From NCBI RefSeq assembly GCF_008923245.1, contig NZ_WBOS01000008.1, positions 1 through 64,000 on the forward strand: a DNA stretch of 64,000 nucleotides, read 5' to 3'. Positions 16,982-26,354 of this stretch are shown one piece after another (positions within the stretch are counted from its first letter, which is position 1; every line of letters starts with the position of its first letter). Position numbers and translations under genes: made by a program. This DNA comes from Cytobacillus depressus. Its GTDB lineage: Bacteria > Bacillota > Bacilli > Bacillales > Cytobacillaceae. The notes below the pieces were generated by a model. The model did not search any database and had not been told where the DNA came from. It saw only the letters and a program-made list of their open reading frames with translations.

Positions 16982-19520
16982 AGTCTTTACTTTTTCCAAT
17001 GAGTAGTGTTACTTGTGCCATCGTAATCGGTAGTGACGACTTTTTCCGATAGGCAAGGTATTTTGGCACCCAGGTAACTTCGTATTTTTCTTTGAATTTC
17101 CGTAAACCTTGAAAATGATAGAAAAAATGCCCATGTAAATAGATTTGAGCAGCCACCTTCTCGGTGAAAAATGAAAATTTGGAAAGACCGACATTTGAAA
17201 GTGGTGCCATTCCTAAATTAAAGTGTTTATACCCTTTTTCTTGTAACCATACAAATAACGAAAGGAAAATAAAGTCCATTGTTCCCGAGGGAGAACCAGG
17301 TTTAAAGCGCATGAGGTCTACGGAAATCGTATGGTTTTTGTCGTAAACGGGCATTAAACTTGCGAATCCAATGATATTCCCAATCGTGTCTTTCAAAATT
17401 GCTATATCAGATTTGTTAAGATAATCTTCATCGAAAAAGCCAAGTGAAAAGCCCTTCTCCTTTCTACCCTTTAGCCATTCATTTGATACTTCTTTAAGCT
17501 CTTTCAGTAATTCATTACTAAATGTCGGTTTTACAATGTCAAAAATGAAATTCTCCCGCTCGAACTTATTTTTGACCGCTCGCATCCCTTTCATCTTTTT
17601 CCCTGAAAGAGAAAAATGCTCTAAATCAACAAATGCCTCCTCACCAAGCTTAAAAAAGTCAAACCCATTTTCATGAAGAGTTGGGATCATGTCATTGCTA
17701 ACCTCATAAAAAACAGGTGTATATCCATATAAGTCAGAGATTGACAGAAATTCCTCAATCGCAAGTGGAAATTCAGATGGCTCTCCAATAAGATCACCTA
17801 GAACAACGACCTTGTCTGCATATTTCTGAAACGAGAATAGGACATTTCTTTTGCTGTTCCAAAAAACATACTTATCATGCAGAAAGATTAAGTGAGTTAA
17901 TACATTTCCGTTATATTTAAAAATGTGATTGTAAATTTCTTCTTCTTGATTTTTTGAGGATTCCATCATCCATTTTTGTGATTTTCCTACGAAACGCCCG
18001 ATGATTAGAATAATTATAGCAATTATCAGCCCAATGAATGCACTGTAAAACAGATCTTGGTAATCTGTAATGATATAAGGAAGAAATTTTGCTGGTAAAC
18101 TGATCTTTGATGTAGGCAAATTGAAATACCCAATTAAAATGTACATGAGTGTAATCAAAATAATAAGGAAAATGTCAAATATCATTTTTCCCCAAGTCAA
18201 CACATAGCTTTCTCGATAAAAGCGTGCCTTCGATATCCAAAGCAGCAAGGCAACGATGAGTAAAAAGATCGCTTCCTCATAGTCAAACCCTTTGGAAAGA
18301 GAAAAAAATGCAGCTAATGATAGAGCTACGATCGTTAGCTGATAAGCGCGTTTTACTTTATATTGAATGCCTCTTGATATTCCAAGGAGAACAAACCCAG
18401 TCGCAACTGAAAGCTGATGGGATAAACTAATAATCGGCAGAGATAAGACATCTTCAGCAATTGTTAACCTTTCGATTATGCCTGGCAAAGCTGCAGAGAG
18501 GAGCAAGATTAATCCAGAAATAAATATTAAAATGGTTAACAGCAAATGACTGACACGCTGTATGAACACATTCGGCAAATTACCCCAAGCTTTATTCCAT
18601 TTTTCCCAATATTCTTTTATGAAAAGAAAGGCTCCTACCAAAAATGGGATGAAAAAGTAGCCAATTCGATAAAGCAAAAGCAGGACAACAACCTTCTCAT
18701 TTTGAATCCTTAAATATTGTGTTCCCCAAATAAAAACGAGGTCAAAGGATCCGAGACCTCCTGGAATCAAGCTGACAATTCCAGCACATGCAGCAACTAT
18801 AACAATCGGGAAAAGTTCTCCAAAATGGATTGGAATTTTCATAACTGCAGCCAAGAGCCAAATAACTAGAAAAACGGCCAACCATTCAAGGATAGAAGAA
18901 AATATTAGCAGACCTTTAAATCGTAATGTTATCGATGGGTCAGGATCTTTTTTGTTTTTTCTTAAAGTAATGATCATCAAAATAGGGAGATACAGCCCAA
19001 CACCGACAACAGCCAAATAAAGCCATTTTGTTTGTGTTAAAAGAGGGATATTTCTGTATTCCACAAGGATGATCCAGGATAGCAAAGAAATGCCTGAAAG
19101 AAAAAATAGGGAAACGGTAGCAATGGTTTTCAGTAATTTTCCTTTCTCAAATTCATCTGTTCGATAGAAATAAGTTCTAAGTATCATCCCGACAAGACCG
19201 CCGAAACCAATTAGATTTGAAAAGGAATTAACGATTAGTGAGTGCTTAATAAGCTTTCTTAGTGGTACATTCATCCTTAATATTTTGACGATTGCTGCAT
19301 CATAAAAAAACATCGGAAAAATCGCAGCCATCGTTATCAGTAATACAATGACCAATTTAGGTATCTGTATTTGACTGATCTCATGTCGAAGCAATGGTAT
19401 GTCGAGGCCTATGGCAAATTTTCTTATTTCAATTACTGCTAGAACTAATAAAATTAATGGGAAAATTATTTTTATGAATTGAATCGCTTTTCCTTTTAAA
19501 TGATGGATCCTCAATTTCAA
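16980..19520 (-). CDS. mprF: Phosphatidylglycerol lysyltransferase / flippase MprF
   Basis: An 846-residue protein with the two-part MprF layout: a large N-terminal membrane region of about fourteen helices (flippase, residues 1 to about 510; LIPGGLGSFDLVFIWG is a family hallmark) and a C-terminal soluble GNAT-like synthase (DUF2156; about 525-846, with MRAVKNKFERE and FLSLFVWLQEKGYKHFNLGMAPLS). It transfers lysine (or alanine) from aminoacyl-tRNA to phosphatidylglycerol, making the membrane less negative and resistant to cationic peptides. Start is TTG with GGAAAGGG before it. Length matches the family. Confidence 0.93.
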   Translation of the reverse strand: MKLRIHHLKGKAIQFIKIIFPLILLVLAVIEIRKFAIGLDIPLLRHEISQIQIPKLVIVLLITMAAIFPMFFYDAAIVKILRMNVPLRKLIKHSLIVNSFSNLIGFGGLVGMILRTYFYRTDEFEKGKLLKTIATVSLFFLSGISLLSWIILVEYRNIPLLTQTKWLYLAVVGVGLYLPILMIITLRKNKKDPDPSITLRFKGLLIFSSILEWLAVFLVIWLLAAVMKIPIHFGELFPIVIVAACAGIVSLIPGGLGSFDLVFIWGTQYLRIQNEKVVVLLLLYRIGYFFIPFLVGAFLFIKEYWEKWNKAWGNLPNVFIQRVSHLLLTILIFISGLILLLSAALPGIIERLTIAEDVLSLPIISLSHQLSVATGFVLLGISRGIQYKVKRAYQLTIVALSLAAFFSLSKGFDYEEAIFLLIVALLLWISKARFYRESYVLTWGKMIFDIFLIILITLMYILIGYFNLPTSKISLPAKFLPYIITDYQDLFYSAFIGLIIAIIILIIGRFVGKSQKWMMESSKNQEEEIYNHIFKYNGNVLTHLIFLHDKYVFWNSKRNVLFSFQKYADKVVVLGDLIGEPSEFPLAIEEFLSISDLYGYTPVFYEVSNDMIPTLHENGFDFFKLGEEAFVDLEHFSLSGKKMKGMRAVKNKFERENFIFDIVKPTFSNELLKELKEVSNEWLKGRKEKGFSLGFFDEDYLNKSDIAILKDTIGNIIGFASLMPVYDKNHTISVDLMRFKPGSPSGTMDFIFLSLFVWLQEKGYKHFNLGMAPLSNVGLSKFSFFTEKVAAQIYLHGHFFYHFQGLRKFKEKYEVTWVPKYLAYRKKSSLPITMAQVTLLIGKSKD

Positions 19521-19644
19521 TTACCCTTTCCTGTTACTAGTTGGCGAATTATTTTAAAGCAATATTATCATTTTACCCAATACATAAAGGGAATATCAGA
19601 AGTCTCTACTCTGAGTATATTTTTCGAATTTAGTATTATTTCAG

Positions 19645-19682
19645 ATAAAAAAAACAAGACGACTATAATGAGTCGCCTTGAT
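19645..19682 (-). terminator. Terminator of the F420-0 ligase-like gene
   Basis: Read on the minus strand: CAAGGCGACT / AGTCGTCTTG with a six-base loop, then eight T residues. It lies just after the stop of the gene ending at 19700. Confidence 0.88.
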
Positions 19683-19699
19683 TCTTAAAAAGTAACGTA

Positions 19700-20890
19700 T
19701 TATTTTGTATAATTATCAAAATACCCTTGAATAAAGATAATCGGTGTGCCTTTGTCTCCGCTGCCTGAAGTTAAATCAGATAGAGAGCCGATCAAATCAG
19801 TCAGTTTTCTTGGAGTCGTTCCTTGTGATTCCATTGATCCGACAAGATCTGTTTCTTTATTATTAATAAATTCGGAAATCGCTTTTTTAAGCTCTTCGCC
19901 TTTAAGATCAGCGAAATTATTATCAGCAAGGTATTTTAATTTTACTTCGTTTGGTGTACCTTCCAATCCAGATGTGTAGGCAGGAGATACAACCGGATCT
20001 GCAAGCTCCCAGATTTTTCCGACAGGATCTTTGAATGCTCCGTCTCCGTAAACCATAACTTCGACATTCTTGCCTGTCTTTTCTTTCAGCATCTGCTGAA
20101 TTTTATCAACGATTGGCTGGCAATTACGCGGGAAAAGCTTCACGCTGTCTTCTGTTGCTTTATTCGATCCAAGAAGACCGTACTCTTCATTGTGTCCGCC
20201 GCCATCAACAGACTCAGCTAAGATGTTATCTAGGCTATAGATTTTTTCTCCGCCATTCGCTTCTAAGATTCGCTTCGTTCTAAATCTTGAATGAATATCG
20301 CAAGTTAGAACATTTTTAGTGTATTCTAAAATTGTTTTTGGGTTATTTGAGAAGATGACTTCACATTCAACCCCATATTCTTCTACGAGAGATTTATAAT
20401 AATCAATATAATCAACACCAGTAAAGGTATGTTTTTTATGGCCAAAAAGGTCTCGGAATTGCGCTTCTGTTAAGACGTCTGTCCAAGGATTGACTCCTTT
20501 TTCATCAAGTGTATCGATATCTACTAAGTGATTTCCAACTTCATCAGATGGGTAACTAAGCATTAATACAATTTTCTTGGCTCCCTTCGCAATACCGCGA
20601 AGACAGATGGCAAAGCGATTTCGGCTTAAAATTGGAAAAATAACCCCGATCGTGTCATCACCAAATTTGGAACGAACATCTTGAGCAATATGATCGATTG
20701 TTGCATAATTCCCTTGGGCACGTGCAACGATAGATTCTGTAATTGTAACGATATCTTTATCTCGAATGCTGAAGCCTTCCACTTCTGAAGCCTTTAACAC
20801 ACTATCTACAACGATGTCCTCGATTTGATCCCCTTGATTGATAATTGGGCAACGAAGACCTCTAACAACAGTACCAACAACTCTTTCCAA
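19700..20890 (-). CDS. Coenzyme F420-0:L-glutamate ligase-family protein
   Basis: A 396-residue protein resembling the F420-0:gamma-glutamyl ligase family (CofE-like) by its N-terminal part (RCPIINQGDQIEDIVVDSV, then DKDIVTITESIVARAQGN) and the later VMVYGDGAFKDPVGKIWELADPVVSPAYT. In methanogens and actinobacteria the enzyme adds glutamate to coenzyme F420. Bacillaceae are not known to make F420 and no cofC, cofD, fbiC or F420-dependent enzyme is in this window, so the real substrate is probably another carboxylate. Divergent from a LysR regulator 119 bases away, which likely controls it. Confidence 0.75.
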   Translation of the reverse strand: MERVVGTVVRGLRCPIINQGDQIEDIVVDSVLKASEVEGFSIRDKDIVTITESIVARAQGNYATIDHIAQDVRSKFGDDTIGVIFPILSRNRFAICLRGIAKGAKKIVLMLSYPSDEVGNHLVDIDTLDEKGVNPWTDVLTEAQFRDLFGHKKHTFTGVDYIDYYKSLVEEYGVECEVIFSNNPKTILEYTKNVLTCDIHSRFRTKRILEANGGEKIYSLDNILAESVDGGGHNEEYGLLGSNKATEDSVKLFPRNCQPIVDKIQQMLKEKTGKNVEVMVYGDGAFKDPVGKIWELADPVVSPAYTSGLEGTPNEVKLKYLADNNFADLKGEELKKAISEFINNKETDLVGSMESQGTTPRKLTDLIGSLSDLTSGSGDKGTPIIFIQGYFDNYTK

Positions 20891-21009
20891 TATTATCGCT
20901 CCTTGATAGCTACTAAAGTTAATATAAAGAATATCCTCTTGTACTATACATCAAACTAATGATATAAGTAAAATTAATATATCTAATGATGGGTATAAGG
21001 AGTGGTTAT

Positions 21010-21897
21010 ATGGCGGGGAAGTTAGATCTATACAATGTATTTTGCACTGTAGGAAAGTGCAAAAGTTTTTCGAAAGCGGCAAAAGAGCTTTTTATGACCC
21101 AGCCTGCTGTCAGCCAGGCCATTAGGCAATTAGAAAAAGAATTAGATACACGACTTTTTAATCGAACCCCTAAAGGAGTTACCTTAACAAATGAGGGCAG
21201 TATATTATTTGAATATATTTATTCTGCCATAAATTTAATAGATGTAGCAGAAGAAAAAATATTAGAATTTAAAAATCTAACGACTGGGGAATTGAAGGTT
21301 GGTGTAGGGGATACCATTTCCCGGTATTATTTACTCCCGTATTTGGAAGCTTTTCATAATCAATACCCAAATATTAAGCTAAAGATTGAGAATGGAACAA
21401 CCTTTGAGCTTTGTTCTTTATTGAAATCAGGAGAAGTTGATATTGCCGTATGTAATTTTCCCATTGACGATCCGGCCTTGGAATTAAAGGCTTGCTTGCA
21501 TGTTCATGACACTTTTGTTTGCGGCGAGAAATATAAGAGCCTATTATCAAAACCATTAAGCCTGCAAGAATTAATCACCCAGCCGCTAATCTTTTTTGAA
21601 CGAAAATCCAATTCAAGAAGGTATGTAGAAGATTATATGTTATCCAAAGGGATTAATATTTCGCCAGAATTCGAATTAGGCTCACATGATTTACTGCTGG
21701 AGTTTGCGAAAATTAATTTGGGGATAGCGTGTGTTACGAAGGAGTTTTCACTCGACTATTTAAACAAAGGCCTGTTATATGAGGTAAAGCTGAAAGAGGA
21801 GATCCCCAAAAGGGAAATTGGGGTTTGCTTTTTAAAAAGTGTTCCTTTGTCACCTGCTTCGACAAAATTTGTGGAAATTATTGAAAATAAACAGTAG
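21010..21897 (+). CDS. LysR-family transcriptional regulator
   Basis: A 295-residue LysR-type regulator read from ATG at 21010, which has AAGGAG seven bases upstream (an ATG at 20986 has none). The N-terminal winged helix contains FSKAAKELFMTQPAVSQAIRQLEKELDTRLF; the rest is the two-lobed periplasmic-binding-like effector domain, starting TTGELKVGVGDTISRYYLLPYL. Overall it is like the CysL/YwfK group. Divergent from the F420-0 ligase-like gene, so that gene is the probable target. Followed by a strong terminator. Confidence 0.88.
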   Translation: MAGKLDLYNVFCTVGKCKSFSKAAKELFMTQPAVSQAIRQLEKELDTRLFNRTPKGVTLTNEGSILFEYIYSAINLIDVAEEKILEFKNLTTGELKVGVGDTISRYYLLPYLEAFHNQYPNIKLKIENGTTFELCSLLKSGEVDIAVCNFPIDDPALELKACLHVHDTFVCGEKYKSLLSKPLSLQELITQPLIFFERKSNSRRYVEDYMLSKGINISPEFELGSHDLLLEFAKINLGIACVTKEFSLDYLNKGLLYEVKLKEEIPKREIGVCFLKSVPLSPASTKFVEIIENKQ

Positions 21898-21910
21898 CTA
21901 ATTTTGATCA

Positions 21911-21952
21911 CAAAAACAGTCCATTTCCGTTCTGGAATGGACTGTTTTTATG
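21911..21952. terminator. Terminator after the LysR gene
   Basis: AAAACAGTCCATTTC / GGAATGGACTGTTTT stem with six-base loop and T-run. A-run on the other side allows use by the convergent DeoR gene. Confidence 0.92.
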
Positions 21953-21974
21953 ATCACAGCTTGGCTCTTGTTCA

Positions 21975-22742
21975 CTATGATCCTTTTGCAATAATTAAAT
22001 TTGTCCCCGTTTTTTTAAATTGATTCTCGAAGCTTTTATTCAAGTTTGAATCTGTAATAATGCCATCTATTTTATCAAGCGGTGCAATAGCAATGGTTAC
22101 GTCTTTGCCGAATTTAGTGCTGTCCGCTGCCACAAATGCTGACTTAGATAATTCGATCATTTTCTTTCTCGTAATGGCTTCTTCTAGGTTGTAGTCTGAT
22201 ATTCCTTTTTCAACTGTGATGCCGCTGGCACAGATGAAGGATTTTACAATATTTAATTCATGAAAATTAAATAAATATTCGTATGTGACGACAGACTGTT
22301 CTTTTTTCCGTACTTTTCCTCCGATAATCACCAGTTCAATGTCACTGTTCATGAGCTCGTTTATAACAGGGATAGAATTGGTTACGACCGTTAAATTCCT
22401 TTTATTTTGAATATATTTGGCAATTTGATAGGTAGTTGACCCGCTATCTAAATAAATGCAATCCCCATCGTTAATTAATTCGCTGCAAGTTCGGGCGATC
22501 GCTTCTTTTTCACTTAAGCGATGAACCATGCGCTCCTGAATAGCCGATTCCCCAAACTTCATATCCGCTATTTTTATTCCGCCGTAAATTTTTTCGATTT
22601 TTCCTTGTTTACTTAGAAGATTAATATCTCTGCGGAGTGTATCGACGCTGACATTGAGTTCAAGGGTTAGCTCAGATATTTTTAGCACTTTTTTAATCAT
22701 TAATAATTCGATGATTTTTTGCTGCCTTTCAAGTGGAAACAT
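21975..22742 (-). CDS. DeoR-family transcriptional regulator (phosphonate cluster)
   Basis: A 255-residue repressor read from ATG at 22742 with GGGAGG just upstream. The N-terminal DeoR helix-turn-helix is ERQQKIIELLMIKKVLKISELTLELNVSVDTLRRDINLL, and the sugar-isomerase-like effector domain has the DeoR motifs DGDCIYLDSGSTTYQIAKYI and VTNSIPVINELM. DeoR proteins usually sense a phosphorylated metabolite. It is divergent from the 2-aminoethylphosphonate operon starting at 22959, its likely target. Confidence 0.88.
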   Translation of the reverse strand: MFPLERQQKIIELLMIKKVLKISELTLELNVSVDTLRRDINLLSKQGKIEKIYGGIKIADMKFGESAIQERMVHRLSEKEAIARTCSELINDGDCIYLDSGSTTYQIAKYIQNKRNLTVVTNSIPVINELMNSDIELVIIGGKVRKKEQSVVTYEYLFNFHELNIVKSFICASGITVEKGISDYNLEEAITRKKMIELSKSAFVAADSTKFGKDVTIAIAPLDKIDGIITDSNLNKSFENQFKKTGTNLIIAKGS

Positions 22743-22958
22743 ATTTCCTCCCATAAATATGATTTATACTTAGCCATTTTAGTTTACTCATTACGCATTA
22801 TTTATTCAATATATCTACATAATAATGCAAGAAGTTAGCTATAAAGTGACCATAATATAGTAAAGACTTATGCATAATTTACACGTGATTTACAAAATTC
22901 ATTATTTATATTTACAATTCGCTTTTATACTTGAGGTGTATTGAAGGAGGTGGCCAGT

Positions 22959-23711
22959 TTGCTGAAATTGCAAAATGTAAGTAAACAGTTTGGCGAAAAA
23001 GTCGTTTTGAAGGATATCAATCTAGAAATCAATACAGGAGAGATTGTTTCACTCCTAGGCCAAAGTGGAAGCGGGAAGACAACTCTGCTAAATATTATTT
23101 TAGGATTAACAAAAATGGATCACGGAAAAATCATTTTCAATGATAGGGATATGAGTCATGTTTCCATGAAGAACCGCGGATTTAATATTGTATTCCAAGA
23201 TTATGCGCTTTTTCCTAATTTAAATGCTTACGAAAATATTGTCTACGGCTTGAAAAATAAGAAAGGGCTAGTAACAGAGGAAGAACTTCAGGAGTATATT
23301 GATTTTTTAGAGCTGAAGCCACATTTAACGAAGAAAATAGGCGAATTATCAGGCGGTCAGAAACAAAGGGTTGCTCTTGCCAGAACATTAGTGATGAAAC
23401 CGAAAATTTTATTGCTGGACGAGCCATTGAGTGCCCTTGACGGTGTCATTAAGGAATCTATTAAGCAGCGGATTCAATCGATCGCAAGAGAGTTTAAACT
23501 GACAACGATTATTGTCACGCATGATCCAGAAGAAGCTCTTACTCTATCAGATAAAATCTTAATCATTAATGATGGTTCCATCTCCCAATTCGGTACACCA
23601 AAGGACATTATTCATCAGCCTAGTAACGAGTTTGTTAAAGAATTTATTCTAAAACAATTACAGATCAAGCGGAACAATATTTATAACATATTTGGTGAGA
23701 ACTATGCTTAA
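22959..23711 (+). CDS. 2-aminoethylphosphonate ABC importer ATPase
   Basis: A 250-residue importer ATPase read from TTG at 22959, eight bases after AAGGAGG. Motifs: Walker A GQSGSGKTT, Q-loop FQDYALFPNL, signature LSGGQKQRVALART, Walker B ILLLDEPLSALD and switch His in IIVTHDPEEAL. It is of the PotA/FbpC class, used for iron, polyamine and phosphonate uptake. The substrate is inferred from the linked permease, binding protein, PhnW and PhnX. It overlaps the permease gene by eight bases. Confidence 0.88.
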   Translation: MLKLQNVSKQFGEKVVLKDINLEINTGEIVSLLGQSGSGKTTLLNIILGLTKMDHGKIIFNDRDMSHVSMKNRGFNIVFQDYALFPNLNAYENIVYGLKNKKGLVTEEELQEYIDFLELKPHLTKKIGELSGGQKQRVALARTLVMKPKILLLDEPLSALDGVIKESIKQRIQSIAREFKLTTIIVTHDPEEALTLSDKILIINDGSISQFGTPKDIIHQPSNEFVKEFILKQLQIKRNNIYNIFGENYA

Positions 23712-26337
23712 TGTGAAACCAGAAATGAGAGTCATTTATTTTCCTATCCTATTGTTGTTTCTTGCTTTTCTTATATTACCACTCGGAATTTTATGTGTTC
23801 AATCGGCTCAAACAACTGAAGGATTTAGTTTCATCAATTATGTATCGATTTTCTCTAATCAAGAGTTTATCGATTCAATCGGAAATAGTGTAAAAGTCTC
23901 AAGTCTTACTGCTATGATTACGACTGTTTTGGCGTTTGTACTAGCTTTTTCCATTCATTGCACAAGAATGTATCAGTCTTTGAAAAGTGCGATAAAGATG
24001 GGCATTCTAATCCCTATGCTGCTTCCGACCATTACATATGGGTTTGCGATTATGTATTCTTTTGGGAATCAAGGATTAATAACAAAGCTCTTTGGTAATC
24101 AATTATTTGAGATTTATGGGTTTAATGGCTTGCTGATTGGTTATGTCATTTATACTTTGCCAGCTGCCTTTTTGCTTCTTCATAATTCGTTTCAGTATAT
24201 TGATCAGAAGTTTATAACGGTTTCCAAACTAATGGGTGATTCAGCCATCCGAAGCTTTTTCAAAGTGATTGTCCGCCCATTAATAGGTACATTAGGTGGA
24301 GCTTTCGTACTGTCCTTTATTTTAAGTTTCACAGACTTTGGAATACCAGCCTCGGTTGGGGGCACGTATGGTGTCATTGCCACTTATCTCTATCAAGTTA
24401 TGCTAGGGTCTATTCCTGATTTGAATGGTGGAGCAGTCATTGCGGTTCTCATGCTATTGCCAGCTGTATTAGGAGTGCTTCTCTTAAAACATCTTGAGAA
24501 GTTTAATTTCCATTATGACAAGTTTGCAGAGTCAGAGTTGTTTCCTAATAAAGGCAGAGATCTTTTTTTCGGAATCCTTTCATCTTCCATTCTTCTAGCG
24601 GTGCTGTCTGTTTTTGTTGTCATGTTTATAGCGCCATTTATGAATGGCTTTCCGTTTGATCTTACTTTTACATTAAAGCATGTGACTCAGGTATTGCAAT
24701 CAAGTGACTTAGTAGCTGTTTACAAAAATTCCATTTTAGTCGCTGCCTTGACGGCTCTGTTTGGAACGATTATTGCTTATTTCTCCGCCCTTCTCAATGT
24801 GCGCACCGCTATAAAGGGCAAGTCAACGATTGATTTGATCGCGATGCTCACGAATACAGTTCCAGGAATGGTACTAGGAATATCATATTTGCTCTTTTTT
24901 AACGGCAGCGGTTTAAAGGGGACATTTATCATTCTTATTTTATGTAACATTGTCCATTTTTTCACGACCCCTTATTTAATGGCGAAAAATTCCTTGTCTA
25001 AAATGAATCCATCTTGGGAAACGACAGGCGAGCTATTAGGGGACAGCTGGTTAAAAACTGTCTTTCGGGTGATTCTGCCCAACTCAGCGTCAACAGTGGT
25101 AGAGATGTTTAGCTACTACTTCATCAATGCAATGGTCACCGTAAGTGGAATTATCTTTTTAGTCTCAGCTCAAACGTCTTTAGTGGCAAGTACGATTAAA
25201 GAGCTACAGCATTTTGCAAAATTCAACGAAATATTTGTGTTATCTCTATTAATCTTTTTTACCAATTTATTGATGAAGTTACTTTGTGATGTTCTCCAGA
25301 AAAAAGCGATGACGTCATCTATAAAAATAAGGAGAGGGAAGCCTATGTTAAAAAATGTTAAGAGAGTGGTGTTGTCTTTACTTGTTTTAAGTTTTGCATT
25401 TGCTGCAGTGGCTTGCGGCAATCAAACAAATGGGGAAGCCAAAAAAGTGGTGATTCAATCCAATGGGGATGAAGAAGCCATTGCTGCGATGGAAGATGCA
25501 TTAATCGAAGCGGGATATAAAGGAAAGTATGTCATTCAAGCTTTAGGCACTTCTGAATTAGGCGGTAAGATCTTAGCAGAAGGAAAACAAATTGATGCCA
25601 ACTTAGTAACGATGAGTTCTTACTTTATTGAAAGTGCGCAGCAACAACATGCGATGTTCAAAGACTTAACGTTTGAAACGAATGCGCTAGAGAAAAGCTC
25701 CACATTTTACACACCGATTTTAGCTAATACGGGTTCTATTTTTGTGAACACAGAGGTCATAAAACAAAAAGGCTTACCGATGCCCACATCGATAAAAGAT
25801 TTAACAAAACCAGAATTTAAAGGGCTTGTTTCGATTCCAAATATCATGGACTCTTCAACCGGCTGGTTATTAATCCAAGCCATTGTGACGCAATATGGCA
25901 AAGAAGAGGGGAAAAAAGTTCTCCATGATTTAATTGTCAATTGTGGTCCACACGTTGAAAGTTCAGGTTCAGGTCCTATTAAGAAAGTACAAGCTGGGGA
26001 GGCTGCTGCTGGTTTTGGTCTTCGTCATCAAGCGGTAGAGGCGAAGGAATCAGGTCAGCCAATTGATTTTATCGATCCGCTTGAAGGGAATTTTTCATTG
26101 ACAGAATCGATTGCTGTTGTGGACAAAGACGATGAAACAACGAAGCTAACGATGGAAATAGCAGAAGTCATTATTAAGAATGCTAGAAAAGATTTATTAA
26201 CTTATTATCCAGTTGCCCTTTATGAAGGAGAAACGGTAGCGGAAACGAATAAACCGGCTCATTCAATGAAATTTAAAGACCCTTTAACGGTTGACCTATT
26301 GGAACAGCACCAACAATTTTTTAAATCAGCTAAATAA
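23704..26337 (+). CDS. 2-aminoethylphosphonate ABC permease, open through the binding protein
   Basis: One open frame of 877 codons. Residues 1-547 form a two-part importer permease with two sets of six helices and two EAA loops (LMGDSAIRSFFKVIVRPL and LLGDSWLKTVFRVILP), as in PhnV/FbpB-type fused permeases. No stop follows: the frame runs into a complete lipoprotein binding protein at residue 548. An SD (AAGGAGAGGG, 25329-25338) and ATG (25345) lie inside the frame, and a TAA sits in another frame at the junction (about 25322). So this is either a true permease-receptor fusion, with the receptor also made separately, or an ancestral stop lost by a one-base change or sequencing error. Start ATG 23704 preferred over TTG 23692. 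Confidence 0.82.
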   Translation: MLNVKPEMRVIYFPILLLFLAFLILPLGILCVQSAQTTEGFSFINYVSIFSNQEFIDSIGNSVKVSSLTAMITTVLAFVLAFSIHCTRMYQSLKSAIKMGILIPMLLPTITYGFAIMYSFGNQGLITKLFGNQLFEIYGFNGLLIGYVIYTLPAAFLLLHNSFQYIDQKFITVSKLMGDSAIRSFFKVIVRPLIGTLGGAFVLSFILSFTDFGIPASVGGTYGVIATYLYQVMLGSIPDLNGGAVIAVLMLLPAVLGVLLLKHLEKFNFHYDKFAESELFPNKGRDLFFGILSSSILLAVLSVFVVMFIAPFMNGFPFDLTFTLKHVTQVLQSSDLVAVYKNSILVAALTALFGTIIAYFSALLNVRTAIKGKSTIDLIAMLTNTVPGMVLGISYLLFFNGSGLKGTFIILILCNIVHFFTTPYLMAKNSLSKMNPSWETTGELLGDSWLKTVFRVILPNSASTVVEMFSYYFINAMVTVSGIIFLVSAQTSLVASTIKELQHFAKFNEIFVLSLLIFFTNLLMKLLCDVLQKKAMTSSIKIRRGKPMLKNVKRVVLSLLVLSFAFAAVACGNQTNGEAKKVVIQSNGDEEAIAAMEDALIEAGYKGKYVIQALGTSELGGKILAEGKQIDANLVTMSSYFIESAQQQHAMFKDLTFETNALEKSSTFYTPILANTGSIFVNTEVIKQKGLPMPTSIKDLTKPEFKGLVSIPNIMDSSTGWLLIQAIVTQYGKEEGKKVLHDLIVNCGPHVESSGSGPIKKVQAGEAAAGFGLRHQAVEAKESGQPIDFIDPLEGNFSLTESIAVVDKDDETTKLTMEIAEVIIKNARKDLLTYYPVALYEGETVAETNKPAHSMKFKDPLTVDLLEQHQQFFKSAK
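25345..26337 (+). CDS. 2-aminoethylphosphonate-binding lipoprotein (internal start)
   Basis: A 330-residue extracellular solute-binding lipoprotein that can be made from ATG 25345, six bases after a strong SD. It has a basic start, hydrophobic core VVLSLLVLSFAFAAVAC with lipobox cysteine, and a class of fold like FbpA/PhnS: VVIQSNGDEEAIAAMEDALIEAG, then IFVNTEVIKQKGLPMPTSIKDL and a C-terminal SIAVVDKDDETTKL. It lies in the same frame as the permease without an intervening stop. A complete signal peptide and SD argue that free lipoprotein is produced whatever happens upstream. Confidence 0.8.
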   Translation: MLKNVKRVVLSLLVLSFAFAAVACGNQTNGEAKKVVIQSNGDEEAIAAMEDALIEAGYKGKYVIQALGTSELGGKILAEGKQIDANLVTMSSYFIESAQQQHAMFKDLTFETNALEKSSTFYTPILANTGSIFVNTEVIKQKGLPMPTSIKDLTKPEFKGLVSIPNIMDSSTGWLLIQAIVTQYGKEEGKKVLHDLIVNCGPHVESSGSGPIKKVQAGEAAAGFGLRHQAVEAKESGQPIDFIDPLEGNFSLTESIAVVDKDDETTKLTMEIAEVIIKNARKDLLTYYPVALYEGETVAETNKPAHSMKFKDPLTVDLLEQHQQFFKSAK

Positions 26338-26354
26338 TGGAGGGGTAAAGAACA

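Noticed and set aside
19700-20890. Proof of an F420 pathway
   Set aside because: One ligase homologue alone does not show F420 synthesis; no other pathway gene is in the window.
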